A DNA stretch of 64,000 bases from Chamaecyparis obtusa (GCA_027943335.1 BSBK01006427.1:482476-546475), one strand, 5' to 3'. Positions 1-14,935 are shown, numbered from the stretch's first letter. The notes: generated by a model from the sequence alone, not told the origin. Made by a program: numbers and translations.

Positions 1-1
1 A

Positions 2-2977
<2,976 letters not shown>

Positions 2978-3045
2978 ATGAATTAAGGTATAACTTTTTG
3001 TGATACAATTTTGTAATCCTCCCTACCTTATTTTGTCATTGTTGT

Positions 3046-3060
3046 CAAAGGGGGAGAGAT
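3046..3060 (+). promoter_or_regulatory. Upstream polypurine-tract-like motif of element H
   Basis: CAAAGGGGGAGAGAT, nearly the same as the terminal PPT 200 bases downstream. Repeated PPT-like motifs ahead of the 3' LTR are a known Sirevirus trait. Confidence 0.6.
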
Positions 3061-3246
3061 ATATAGAAGAAAATTGATAGTATATTATAAGGATTGTTAC
3101 TCTTAGGGGAAGTACTATATTAGAGACAATAATTTTTTGAGGAGTTATAAGGATAGTATATATTTTATACTATGGCCACAATTTTGAACAACTTTGAGAT
3201 TTTGAGTTGTACACTTAGCCAATTTTCTCATATGTTGCCACCAATG

Positions 3247-3260
3247 ACAAAGGGGGAGAT
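3247..3260 (+). promoter_or_regulatory. Polypurine tract of element H
   Basis: ACAAAGGGGGAGAT directly abuts the LTR start TGTTGG. This is the position and composition expected for the primer of plus-strand DNA synthesis. Confidence 0.85.
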
Positions 3261-4284
3261 TGTTGGAAATTTAGCTGAGTTGATTACATAGATTTTGTCA
3301 TTATGGAAACATATGATCCACATGAAGATTGCATGGGTCAGAGAGAAAGTATGACAGAGTGCATTGCAAATTTGTCTAAGTGTGAGATAGTGTTTTACCA
3401 GTGAACCTGGACACATTTTTTGTTTGCGACGTTGACTAGAGTAAGTTCAATTGTTGCACACTTGAACATAGACTCTATGATTTCTATTGATCACCCATCT
3501 TAGAGCACAAGTCATTACGACATGTACGGAAGAAGTTATGATAGTTTTACCAAAGACAGTGTGAAGCCGACAGGACAAAATATGAAGATAGAACTAGTAA
3601 AGGGTTAAGGGATTATTTTGTATATCAAAATAATGACTTAACAATATAAAGGGATGACATCTTAGATGTTAACTCTTGGATAAAGCTATTGGTATAAATG
3701 TAATTTTAATTGTATAGAAGAAGTGCAGTATCATGTTGTAGTAATGAAATGTAATGAAGTAGTGATATGATGCGAAGTATATGAAGCATATGTAATAGCG
3801 ATAGTAAAAGAGTATTGAAGAGATATTGATACAAGTAGTATAAGGTTATGTACCTTAATCTATTTTTGTAATCAGTGTATATTGTACACTACTTGTTTGG
3901 TCAGTGGGCTCATCTGGTAATCACATTTTGTACTACAACTCCTAATAGGGTTTAGGCTTCTAACAAGGCCTATAGTGCCTTAATCAGGACTAATACACTA
4001 TATGCTTGTAATATAATCCTAATAGGGTCAACATCCTTAACATGATACTTTTGATTAGTGGATCTTTGTGGGTACCATCCCCACCGAGGTTTTCCCTTGG
4101 CCAGGGTTTCCTCAAGAACAAATAATGTGTTATGAGTTATTTTTGTTATGCATGTTGTTTAGCTTCTTATGTTATGCATGTATACAGATAATCTGTTATA
4201 TCCATAATTGGGAAAAAGATAAAGTTTTCAGAATACTGATTCACCCCCACCCCCCCCCCCTCTCAGTATTCATTGTTTCTAACA
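3261..4284 (+). repeat. 3' LTR of element H
   Basis: About 1,024 bp, starting TGTTGGAAAT and ending TTTCTAACA. A TATA-like TATAAAGG sits near 3645. A run of C (about 4247-4260) followed by CTCTCAGTATT lies just before the end, as in the LTRs of B and A. The 5' partner lies outside the window, so the right boundary rests on the TG..CA ends and on similarity to the other two families. The bases after it are GGTAA, a possible TSD that cannot be confirmed here. Confidence 0.8.
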
Positions 4285-5280
4285 GGTAAAGGTTCCTTAA
4301 CAAAAACATTCCCGCCATAAAGTATGAACTTTTAGAGACCATAGGAAAAGACTAATTGAAATTCCAAGGGGTTGAGATACTTATAGTTCACTTACAAAAA
4401 TAGTGCCCCACTTTTCCTTATGTGTCCAAGAAACCTTATTCTCACCCACCATCTTCATTTTTAAAATAATCTAGTAGCCTAATAAGTATGAATAAATGAG
4501 GGTCCATTTATCACTCTCCAAATGAAACCCATCCTAAACATCACAACCACATAAGCCTCTTTATGCAGCCATACTAGCATAGATTGATAACCAACTCTTT
4601 TATTACTTTAATGTCTCATGGCCTCCTTTACATCCAACAAAACTACCATGAACATTGGTGATATGTTTGTGTTGACCGTATATCTATGAGTGGAAGAGAT
4701 AAAAGTATTTCCAAGAACTCACAAAATTCAATTGGAACACTTCTTTTATTAAAAAAATATGACACCTCATGTCTAAAAGCTACATGACATTTCTTGACAT
4801 AGTGTTATCCAACCTGAATAATAAGGTAAAAATAAATAAATCAATAATCGTACCATCACGAATTTATTCAATTTACGCAATCACCAAGAGTAAGAATATA
4901 ATTTGATTTCTAGATCTTCGACACATCAGTTAAGAGACAATTAATTTCTAGCTAGTTGGACATCATAGAATGTTATAATAATTTATGGATCGTAGATTTA
5001 TGACAAAATCTAAACATGCAATTATTATGATTTATGGGGGAAAATAAAATATTACCAAAGTATGTGTTCAGTTATAAAATTTGAGATGAAAAATATAGCA
5101 ATTACATGTAGATGTGAAATGATTTTTTTTTTCTTCTCTTTCCTAGAGGCATATCATTATTCATTGGTTGCATAAATGAATATCATACTAAAATCATATA
5201 TTGTCATCAATTTATCAGGAAACTGTCATCAAATTATTCAGAAAGAGATTTAGTTTTTGAATTGAAGTAACTGAGTACAT
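4285..5280. other. Unassigned spacer between elements H and A
   Basis: About 1 kb, AT-rich, with no reading frame, RNA gene or repeat I recognise. Its last five bases, TACAT, are the left target-site duplication of element A. Confidence 0.6.
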
Positions 5281-6742
5281 TGTTGACTTCCATTTCTCCT
5301 TGATGACAAGGCACTTTAGTGGCCTATTGTGCGGTCATTTTTTTGCCATGTTATTTTATGTGCAAACTTAAAAAATTGAACCCATGGTTATAATACAATA
5401 TAATACTTGACTTGACTCTAAGGTCACATGACATATAAAGAATTTTGGGAAAGAATATTGAATGTAAAAAAAAGGCTATGATGTGGATGGATGTCAAAAT
5501 GATTCTTTTGTATTGCATATCCTTTCTCTTTACTGCTCAGTTTGAACCCTAAACTCTGAGCACCATCGTGAGCCATTTCGTCTGAGGATATGGAAATTCA
5601 AGAAGAAGATTTCATTATGGGTTTTCAGTATGTTGGCATACTGACTATGCTCTTCAAAATGGTTTCCCTCTTGTCAAGTTTAAAGTGGTTCCTCTCTAGT
5701 TTACTACTTCTATTTGCATGGGTAAATATTGCTTCATCTATTCACGAGTATGGTATTTTGTTAAAGTTTGAGTGAAAGATTAAAGGAATGAAAGGAAGTG
5801 TATTTCTAGGGTTTTTTATTGTATTTTTTTAGTTACTTCAAACGGTTATCATTTTTCCCTTTGAAATTTTTATCATGGTGAAAGACAGTTAATTTGTGGG
5901 TAAACAATTTTCAGTTGAGTTGTTTCAAAGTTCATTTGATATATTTTATCTTGGGTAAACATGGATTCAAAGGCAATTCTTTTCAGTATTTTTTTAGCAA
6001 AAATCTTCATGAGTTTATCTTCTTTCAATAAGTTGTTCAATTGGATCAAGAGTTACTATGGAAGGTTATTTTTCAGTTCAACTACCTAATTTCTAATCCG
6101 GGTTTATTTTTGTGTATTATCAGCTATATCAGTTTGATTTGCATGCTCTGCTGAAAGAAAACCCTTCTCAAGTTGTATCTTATTCAGTATTTTTTTGATC
6201 TATGGTCAATCAGTCATGTGGTTAACAATTTTTTGTTTGGTTATATCTCTATGTATGAATGCCTTTTGTGGAGGTATATATACATGCAAATATACTTAGA
6301 TAAAAGGTGTGAATTTTGTGATAAAGAATCATCAAAAAGGATTTGAGACCTTAGTTTGTGTTTTCTTTGAATATTAATTTGGAAATGTAATAAAGATTCA
6401 GAGTAATATGTAAAAGATATATATTACTTTGAGTCCATTGAGAATATTTTTTAGAAATAAGGGTTGGATCCCTTGCAGTTTTAGTTGCTAAATGTTGTAG
6501 ATTTGGAGCTCAGATTGAATCAATAAAGAGGTACTTTTAGGAGTGGTTTTTCTCCCTATGAAGAAATCTATTGGATTTTGAGGTTTTCCCACTTGGAAAA
6601 ATAATGTGTTATCTTTCTTGTGAGTTGTGTACTTAGTTTCTCTAATCTCTAGTTAATAACCTTACCTTCAATGTTGTGCTCGTATGATTCTTTTTCAGTT
6701 TCAATTGACTATAATTGATGAAATTTTGAGTATAAATGTTCT
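5281..6742 (+). repeat. 5' LTR of element A, left part
   Basis: Starts TGTTGACTTCC and runs parallel to the 3' LTR at 50610 until it is cut by element B after the GTTCT at 6738-6742. It resumes at 38157. A TATA-like TATATATA is at 6275-6282, matched at 51612 in the other LTR. The 3' LTR preserves the empty site (AATGTTCTTGCTG near 52073). Confidence 0.93.
5590..5892 (+). pseudogene. Small hydrophobic reading frame in U3 of the A 5' LTR
   Basis: A 100-codon frame from ATG to TAA at 5890. It starts with acidic residues (MEIQEEDF), followed by several Leu/Phe-rich stretches able to form two or three membrane segments (LSSLLLLFAWVNIASS is one). It is broken by TGA near 5773 and TAG near 5830. 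The 3' LTR carries the same frame at exactly the same length (50926-51228) with a stop in a different place, so the common ancestor was probably open. It lies upstream of the TATA box, in U3, so it would be transcribed only from the 3' LTR end of the genomic RNA. I know no family for it. It may be chance, since an AT-rich LTR can encode hydrophobic residues. Confidence 0.35.
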
Positions 6743-8228
6743 TGTTAGAATAACTGAGAGGGGGGTGAGTTAGTTAATCACTATCCCAATACAAAATGTA
6801 TAATCCAAAAAAAAAACTTCAACTTCTTCTACTCAGTAACTTAAAATACTTTTACTGTCTATGCATTTATCGATTATCAATCTAAAACATATAGTAGTTA
6901 CCGATCAAATCAAATATGCAACATGCAAATATGACATCAAAAAAACATCACAATCAACACATAACACAAGAGATTTAATGTGGAAACCCTATGAAGAGAA
7001 AAACCACCTGGGAATGACAACCTAAAATATTCACTCTTTTGAAGTGAGGTTGGTGAAGACCCAACCCTATTAAAGGTTACAAACACACTATTAGGTGTGA
7101 CCTTGTTAGAGGATTTAAGACCAATCGTTATTGTCCAACCAATAGTCACTCTAGGGTTGATAGGATAACAATGTTCATTCTATGAATGATACATAGTAAG
7201 ACTTTCTTAGTCCACTCGGTTAAGAGATTTGACTATGTATAATGGTTAAATATGTAACACTAGGTGATCTGATCTGTTACAACTTCAATTATAGATATAC
7301 AGATCAATATTCATCTCATACAAATCTTTCTGATCAATGTAACATTTCTGATTCAACAATATATCAACTTATTGTTTGTCAATAATTATTCTTTGTCGCT
7401 TGATAATGCTCTGCAATAGGGTTCTCCTTAACCAGTATGATCAGAATGCATGAAAACTTGTTCACGAGATGATTCTGCGGTTTCCTTTTCTTCCAGCATC
7501 ACATTCACTTATGAAATCTCCAGTCTCTTATATAGACATGTAAACCATTTTCTTCTGCTCGATTAGATTTTTTTGCTTAATCATCTAAGTTGATTTTGCC
7601 TCTTAAACATACCTCAGCACTTGTGTCAATAACATGTTTGAATCTCATCCTTTAGATCTTTCCTAAATTTTGTTAGTCATTGATCATCATAACAAACTTT
7701 ATCTGTTACCTCAAAATCATACACTTTCCAGCTCATCAATTCTTATCAGCTAAACTAATCATTTAATTCATTCTATTCTTCTTGGTTAACAAAGAAATGC
7801 GTTGGTGAACACAAGCTCAGTTTACACTATGCTCGGTATACACTACACTCCATCGGTGTGTACTAAAATACTTCATTAACCGACAACACTTATTTGTGTC
7901 TTTAGACTCTTTTCCTCATCATAGATGAATGCAACATAATCAAGTCAATAACATAAGGGCATAGACTCATTAGAAAGTTACTCAGTGGATTCTTTATCCT
8001 CATCTGTCATATCCATCTTCCTCATGTAGATATTTATATTCTTCATCTCTTTCACTCCTTTTCTACAGATGTTTCGGTATAGTAACGTACAAGATAAGTG
8101 TTGTCAAACTAGTTGACATCAATGACAACATAATATTGATTTAATCAAATTACATATATAATCAATTAGCTCAGTGATCTTAAATCACAATTTCTTTAAT
8201 CAGGTTCTAAATCAGTTGTAGTTCATCA
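6743..8228 (-). repeat. 3' LTR of element B
   Basis: About 1,486 bp, pairing with 36665-38151. Read on the minus strand it starts TGATGAACTACAACTG and ends TCTAACA. A minus-strand TATA box (CTATATAAG) lies near 7526-7536. A C-run followed by CTCTCAGTTATTC lies just before its 3' end. Confidence 0.93.
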
Positions 8229-8245
8229 ATCTCTCCCTTTGGCAT
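8229..8245 (-). promoter_or_regulatory. Polypurine tract of element B
   Basis: On the minus strand this reads AATGCCAAAGGGAGAGAT and abuts the start of the 3' LTR. Three similar motifs lie at 29452-29534. Confidence 0.8.
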
Positions 8246-8287
8246 TGATGGCAACTCAAGTAATATGAAATATATAATACACATAAC

Positions 8288-8571
8288 TGTATCATCTTAA
8301 AATGGAAGCACTTTCATGATAAAAGCATTTATCCCTTTGAGTAAGTGGTTTGGGGTCATGTTAAGCACCTTGATTGAGTCTTTGCATGTATTTGGATTTT
8401 CTCCCCACTTTCCACTTCTTCCCTGCACTTGATTTCTTCATTCTAGGTGAAATTAGGGTTAGAATCCTGAGGATTCTCCTGAATTTCCCTCTTCCATGGC
8501 TCTATTTTCTAGGTAGGATTTAGAAATGGATCCTCCTAGCCTTCATCTTAGTAATCATAGGATTTTATGTT
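8288..8571 (+). repeat. 5' LTR of element C, left part
   Basis: The first 284 bases of the LTR match 27596-27880. The match breaks at the insertion of G and resumes at 21582. The intact copy at about 27866 (ATTTTATGTCTATTCC) shows the empty target site. Confidence 0.92.
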
Positions 8572-10704
8572 TGTTAGCATGTGCAAAAAATTTCATGGCT
8601 CCTGGTCTCTTCCCCTGCTCTCTGCAATGTTTTTTCTGCTCCCTGGTTAAACCTTAGGCAAAACATTCAGAATCTAGCCGTTAGGCTTCAAAATTCAAAT
8701 GTGCCCTAGCTTTATTCTTTTCATGTGTTACCTTTTTCATGGGTCACTTAAACACCTCTTCTGCATGTGCCTTTTAAGTTTCCACGTCACCCTGGTTCAT
8801 AGTTAGTCTTTCTCTCCGGCGGGTCCCTTTATTTTTCCTAAGTCTGCAATCGCACCCTATGATTTTAATATTTTTCTTAAGGTTCTTAGCTTTATCTTCC
8901 TAGGCCTAGTGTTAGAGGGGTGACAGATGAAAAGTTCTTATTGGCTATCACATGGCCGCATGTCAAACTTTTCTGACATGCAATCATGCGACCGCTTGCC
9001 ATCTGTCCGCGTGGGTCCCAACTCTCCACAGTTGGTGGTTGTTGTTCTGTGGTACTGAGGAAATGATGTGGTAGCTTTGGGTTGGCTGTGGCATGATTGC
9101 ATAGCCCAATTTTTGGTTATGCGATCATGCGACCAGGTGACATGTGTCTATGGTACTGAGGTGGTTTTGCTTGGTGGGACCGCAACTTAATGGCAGGTAG
9201 CGGCGACGGTTTGCTACCGGTTAGTCACATGTTCGCATAGCCTTTTGCAAGGCTATGCGATCATGCAACTGACATTTTCTATCAACTCCATGTGGTGGTA
9301 GTTGCGGTGGTAGTTAGTGTTCATGGGTTGTCGCATGTTTGCATAACCCATTTCTGGGCTATGCGATCATGCGACAGGGTGCCACGTGTGCTGGGGCCCA
9401 TTTGTGGTTGTTTGGTGGTCCCGTTGGCAAGTGCTATTGTGGCAGTTTCCAATTGGTCTGAGATAGTAGGATGATAAGGTTTGAACATGGGTCATTATTC
9501 TCTACAGTTGCCAAGGATTTAGCTATTGTGATTCAAATTCAAATTTTTCTGAGGGTTTCCAGTGATAGAAAGTACCAAATTTATGGAATTCATTGCAGAA
9601 ATGACCCTGTTCAGTGAGAAATGACTGGTTTGCTATTTGCGGTGTGGTCCAGGGTGTGGTTGGGTCATTTGTAGAGCTTGTACCATGGTGGTTGTGTGCT
9701 CAAGGCTTGTTGCAGGGTGTCCTTTTGAGCCCAATTTTGTGATCCCCTGTACTTGTAGAGAAGATTTTCATGATTGTGGATCAGTTCAAGATTTCCTCTT
9801 TCCTGATTGCCTGTGTTTCCCACCTCTATAATAACTTTTTAGACTGTTTCTAGCAGGTCAGGTGGTTGAAACCCTAACCCTAGTCATCTGTAGCTTGTTG
9901 CAGATTTTCAAGATGACTAGGGGGTATAAGCTAGAGAATTTTGGATTTTGCAAGGGTTCCAAAACATTGTTGCTTTTGGTCCTTGGTTTTTGACTGTAAT
10001 ATACTGATAGAAGTCTGATTTGGTGACTTTTCTGATCTTGGTATCATTTTGATTATATGTTGATCCTGATTGTGTTAATGAGAACATTTTGAATCCCAAT
10101 CTTGTATCTTGTGTGTGTCTTCTTGCTTGTCTCTGAGCTCATATATGTTAGTTTCACAAAGTGTGCTAACATATGGTAAACAAAGAGCATTTTGAATTTA
10201 TCTTTGAGTTCCTAACAAAGTTAGGATTAAAGCCTTCTAGGTGAATTTAGTGAGTTTGTAGCCAAGTATAGAATTTGATGTCCTTGTGCTTGAGGGAAAG
10301 GGGTAATAGGCAAAGCACTTACCCTGGTTTCCATTGTGTTTGATTTGAGGTATTTAGTTGAGGTATACAGTTAGGTGACTTTGAGCCCTGGGATAAGGCA
10401 CTGGTCCTTCCTCTTGAGGTATGCATGGTTAACAACTACAAACACAAACATTATTTGATAAATCTTTATCAATCTTATATGAGATATAGTGGAATATTAT
10501 TTTAGACTCCTTTAGAGAAGTGAGTCAAGGGTACACCCGCCTGAGCACTGAAGCTCAAAGTGTAGAAGGATCTTTTGATCCTTATCAGTTGGCCCTCTTC
10601 CTTGTGGACTTTGGAGTGGTGATAGAGTTAGAGTTTTATTTAAATTATCCATCAAAGTGTAAATCTACAAGTTGAAGATCAAAGGGAAGAATCCACAACC
10701 AACA
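8572..10704 (+). repeat. 5' LTR of element G
   Basis: 2,133 bp, matched by the 3' LTR. The first third carries four long inverted repeats. A weak TATA-like GTATAAG is at 9924-9930, and this stretch is also kept in solo LTR S1. A Cys-rich frame at 9637-9831 is repeated in the other LTR but not in S1, so I do not call it a gene. Confidence 0.92.
8946..9377 (+). repeat. Array of four long inverted repeats in the G 5' LTR
   Basis: Four imperfect hairpins at about 8947-8992, 9090-9134, 9223-9272 and 9328-9377. Each has arms built on CTATGCGATCATGCGAC and its complement, around a short T-rich loop. The last has arms of about 22 bases with few mismatches. Many mismatches are C-to-T or G-to-A in CG contexts, as expected from cytosine methylation. 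Confidence 0.85.
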
Positions 10705-10707
10705 AAA

Positions 10708-10726
10708 TGGTGACTCTAATGGGGAA
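10708..10726 (+). promoter_or_regulatory. Primer-binding site of element G
   Basis: TGGTGACTCTAATGGGGAA starts three bases after the LTR. TGG matches the CCA end of a tRNA. The sequence is not the Met-initiator type seen in A, B, D, E and F. It resembles the TGGCGACTC-type sites of some plant Ty3/gypsy elements. I did not assign the tRNA. Confidence 0.6.
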
Positions 10727-11307
10727 GAGGTAAAAGACAACAAAGTTCCTTGCTTGGTTGGATCATCCCAGGGTCTTGGTTGAAGTTACAAAGTCAAATG
10801 AACAAAATAAAGTTGTAATATTTTCTCACTAAGTGTTGAGTGGTGACTCTGAGTCTCTGTTTGGTCAGTGTTTTATAACAAGTGTGATATATTTGCAGTC
10901 CTGACAAGTAGTTATCCTATGAGGTTGTCTTGTGATTGTTGGTTTTGAAGAAGGTTCAGAGTTGAAGAGGTCCTCAGCTATTTTAAATTTGTCCTCTGCA
11001 AAGAGGTGGTGGCTCTACTAAAGTTTTAAAGGTGGTTTGGAGGAGATTTTAGATCAATATTTTGTAGCATTCACAACATCTCCAGGTAATCTTATTTCAT
11101 TAAGAAAGAATAGTCCCTAATTAGGTGAACAAGTCACTGTTGAAAAGGGAAGTCAGTCTTGAAGGTTTGATCATATTTTTGGTTAAAATTTTTAGTTTTG
11201 TAATGAGTATCAGAAATATGTTGAGGTTTAATAAAGTCATTGGTTGCATGGGTTTGAACAAATGTATTGTCATGAGAACAAGTTGTATTATGTTGTCAAT
11301 ACATTAA

Positions 11308-12111
11308 ATGGAGTTTCCAGGTTTGATATATCAGGATGATGTTTCTAGGTCTAGGTGTTATAAGTCAGACCTTAGAAATGTTGATAGAGAAAGAGACATT
11401 TATCTAATAAGTCAAAGAATCCAACAGACTTGTACAAGGATTTTAAGATGTGCAATAGGGGAATGGAATGAAGGGTCATCCCACTCATACTATAAGAAGT
11501 TTTTTATAGAATGTGATGAACTTCTTATGAGTATTGAGCTTCAAGATTTCCAGTATACTAAAATGTTTTTAGTGCTTAGTATGCCTGAATCAGTTGGTTG
11601 GACTGCCTCTATTAGAAATGTAGCACTAGAAAAAGTTAAGAAATGGATGGGTTCATTTAGGGATGATGAATCTTGTGATGCTGGTGTTGATGATGGAACT
11701 TGTGATCATCAAGAAATAGAAAAGGAATATGTTGTTGATGGTAGTCCCTACTCTGAATACTTTACAGAAGATGTTGTGGGACAATATTTTTTACCCCCTA
11801 TCTCAGATGAGAATGATATATGCAGCACTAGCAGAGAGAATGATGAAGATAGTGATGCTGAGGTGCCTTCATATGAGTCAAATGCGACATGGGAAGAAGA
11901 AAGTAATAATGAAAGTGAAAGTTCATTTGGAAGTGAAGGTATGATTTCTTTCTCTGAATCTGAAGATGAAAATGCATCTCAATTTTTGCATTGTACAAAT
12001 CGGTTTGAATATGGTGATGATGACTGTAAATCTTCATATGGTTTTGATCTTTCTTCATATGCTGAGAGTCTCCATGAAAATAAAATGGGTAGTGAGTTTA
12101 AGGTGTTTACC
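11308..12111 (+). pseudogene. Acidic protein of element G, N-terminal part (split by element F)
   Basis: 268 codons from ATG to the insertion point of F. The frame continues without shift at 18486 when F and one TSD copy are removed. The first ~120 residues look folded (basic and hydrophobic, with Cys, Trp and Tyr, for example RIQQTCTRILRCAIGEW). After that comes a long Asp/Glu/Ser-rich tail (NESESSFGSE and similar). I find no zinc knuckle, protease D-[ST]-G, reverse transcriptase or integrase motif. The role is unknown. It could be a very diverged capsid-like protein, an accessory protein, or a captured host sequence. Codon continuity on both sides of a 6.4-kb insertion shows that the frame was open when F landed, apart from two later stops. 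Confidence 0.55.
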
Positions 12112-12971
12112 TGATGAAGGGTGCTCCCCTTAATACCACAAACACAAAACAGAAAAAGAGAAACAACAACAATAATATGCAAGAACAGAAAAATTGGCTT
12201 CTTATTATCTCCACAAATGTGGAATTACAAACTTTCAGAATTACAATATGCAAAGCCACATGGGAATTCCCTTACAATATTCTGTAGGAAAAAGCCTTGA
12301 ACTATTACCCAGATCTACTACCCAGAACTATTCTGAACTGCCTAAGACAATAATACAGCCTTCCTTATATAGGCAATTTTCCACCGCCTGGAAGGTTCCA
12401 GAATTTTAGCCAATAAGGCCAACCAAACTTAGAATTATTTTATTTTGCATTTTATTACATCATAGTCGGCTCAAGATAACATTTGAAACCCGAACATAAA
12501 TTTTGAAGAAAATTATTTTCTGCCATTTCGGGTGGCCCAACTTTCGAAGACCATAAGTCATCACCAGTTGACCCGATCGGCTATTATAACCCCATTTCAG
12601 AAACACCACGAAGTGCTCTACAGGCTTGACCCACGCAAGCGCCCATCACCCAAATTTTCAACCTCATTCGGGGCCTCTAAAGCCTTCAAAACTGAGTTCA
12701 AAGTTTTTGTACCCTGCTGCCAATACCGAAAATCTTCAATATCTTCCAATATACACTTGATCTGGCAATGAAACTTTACTGGCAGACTTATATGACCAAA
12801 ATGAACCTCCAAGAAAGAAATAAGATCATTCTGAGCACATACAAAAATTACCAAAAATAGTAACTTTCCATAAATAGCAGCTCTGCACAAAATAGCCCTT
12901 ATTGAATACAAAAATAGAAATATTTTTGGGTGATGCAAGATTGCTCTTACACCCAGGATGCTCCTGCATCA
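12112..12971 (-). repeat. 3' LTR of element F
   Basis: 860 bp, same length as its partner 17621-18480. On the minus strand it starts TGATGCAGGAGCATCCTGGG and ends CACCCTTCATCA. A minus-strand TATA box CTATATAAGG is at 12363-12372. The bases just upstream on the minus strand, CTGGGTGTC, stand where the PPT should be and recur in D and E. Confidence 0.95.
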
Positions 12972-13009
12972 GACACCCAGGGTAATCTGAGAAGTGACCC
13001 TGTCACGAC

Positions 13010-13429
13010 TCAGGTGTGCAGAGGAAAACCAAGATGGCTAACCTCCTCCTTTGTCAGCCATGATGAATCTTCAATAGGTCATCCTTTCCATTTGACCAGA
13101 TATTCTTCATATGTCATGTTCCTTGTGCTTCTGCCAACATGACTGTCCAGTATATCTTCGATCTCCTTAGTGTCTAAACTAGTTGCTGGAATACTCCACT
13201 GTGCTGCTGTGATCTCATCTTCAACACCTCCTTCATGATACTCTGTCAAATCTAAAATGTTAAACACTGGCGAAATATTTAGCTCAGTAGGTAATTCTAC
13301 CTCATATGCGTTTCCTGAATCATGTTTCTTCAGTATCCTACATGGTCCAAACTTCTTCATTTTCAGCTTGTTATATGTACCAACTGGAAACCGCTCCTTC
13401 CGCAAATGAACCATGACTTCATCACCAAC
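13010..13429 (-). pseudogene. C-terminal integrase tail and chromodomain of element F
   Basis: The first part resembles the integrase C-terminal region (RFPVGTYNKLKMKKFGPCRI, then AYEVELP). It is followed by a chromodomain core, IEDILDSH and EEYLVKWKG. The frame then meets a TGA at 13081 but continues as PIEDSSW, which completes the chromodomain. Chromodomains target integration of chromoviruses to heterochromatin by binding methylated histone H3. The TGA probably arose from CGA. Confidence 0.88.
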
Positions 13430-14480
13430 CTAAAATTCCTTATACCTCCTTTTCTCATCTGCCTTAGCCTTATACTGTGCATTCATCTTGGTAATATGCT
13501 TCCTCACCTCCCCATGGATGTTCTTCAAATGTTTTACAAAATCCTCAGCCTCAGCACTACTTATTTCTCCTTTATCTATCTTTCTCAACTTAGATACATT
13601 TCTTGGACTACTTCCATATATAATCTGGAATGGTGATTTACCAGTGCTCCTGTTGACAGAATTATTGTATGCAAATTTCACCTGTGATAAAATCAAATCC
13701 CATCCTGTTGGCTTATCTCCAACCAAACATCTCAGCAAATTTCCCAAGCTCCTATTCACCACCTCTATCTGTCCATCAGTTTGTGGATGATGTGATGAAC
13801 TAAACTTCAAATCTGTCTTCAACTTCTTCCACAATGTACGCCAGAAATATCCAACAAACTTAGTGTCCCGATCTGAAACTATGGTCTTTGGCAAACCATG
13901 AAGTCTCACTACTTCTCTGAAAAATAATTCTGCTACATGAATAGCATCATTAGGTTTCTTGCAGGGAATAAAATGTGCCATCTTTGAAAATCTATCAACT
14001 ACCAAAAAAATTGAATCATGTCCCCGCTGTGTCCTCGGTAAACCAAGAACAAAGTCAATGCTAATATCCTCCCAAGGCTTCTCTGGTATAGATAATGGCT
14101 GATACAACCCTGTATTCTACTTCACTCCTTTTTCCATCTGACATACTCTGCAACTCTGTACAAACTTCTTCACATCTTGCTGCAACTCTGGCCAATAATA
14201 ATTCTCACTAACCAAACCAAGGGTTTTGTCGCGACCAAAATGTCCAGCCAATCCTCCGCTATGCTTCTCCTTGATGAGATTCTCCCTCATAGAACTTTGT
14301 GGAATGCACAACTGACTCCCTCTGAATAGCATATCATCCTGGATGATGAAATCCAACCATTTCATCCTGTCTAGAGTAACAGGTTCTGTACAAGCTTTCC
14401 AAGCTTCACCAAAATCAGGATCCTCTGGATACAAATTCTTGAGTTCCTTGAACCCAACCACTTCAATCTGCATTTCTATC
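13430..14480 (-). pseudogene. Integrase of element F
   Basis: Inserts the cDNA into the host genome. Reading the minus strand there is the HHCC zinc region (HSGGLAGHFGRDKT, then CRVCQ). The catalytic core follows with D in SIDFVLGLP, D in IVSDRDTKF and E in GQIEVVNRS. All three catalytic acids are present. A TAG at 14119 separates the zinc region from the core, and a TAG at 13432 ends the core. Both fit CAG-to-TAG change. Confidence 0.93.
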
Positions 14481-14935
14481 AGCAATAGTTGCCTTCTGCT
14501 AAGAGCATCTGCAACCCTATTAGACTTTCCACTCTTGTGTTTCAAAACAAATGTATAACTCTGTAAAAACTCAACCCATTTCAAATGCCTTTGATTCAAT
14601 TTTCCTTGACTATTCAAATATTGCAAAGCTTGATGATCAGTATACAAAACAAACTCCTTAGGAAGTAGATAATGTCTCCACTTCTTTAATGCTTGAACTA
14701 TAGCATAAAATTCCTGATCATAAATAGAATATTTCCTCTTGGCATCATTTAACTTCTCACTGAAATAAGCAACAGGTTTACCTTCTTGGCTCATAACAGC
14801 TCCTATTGTAGTACCACTAGCATCACAATCTACTTGAAACACCTTATTGAAATCTGGAAATACTAAAATAGGTTGTTCTATAACTTTTTGTTTCAATAAT
14901 TGAAAACTCTTTTCTGCTCCTTTAGTCTACTTAAA
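14481..14935 (-). pseudogene. RNase H of element F
   Basis: Degrades the RNA strand of the RNA-DNA hybrid. The typical Ty3/gypsy segment is present: FQVDCDASGTTIGAVMSQ, then EKLNDAKRKYSIYDQEFYAI, FVLYTDHQALQYL and NRVADALSRR. The catalytic Asp and Glu positions appear kept. It is in frame with the upstream reverse transcriptase, with TAG stops between them (near 15082, 15012 and 14930). Confidence 0.92.

Noticed and set aside
9637..9831. Cys-rich frame repeated in both LTRs of G (also 20509-20703)
   Set aside because: The homologous part of solo LTR S1 does not keep the frame, so it is more likely LTR sequence than a gene.
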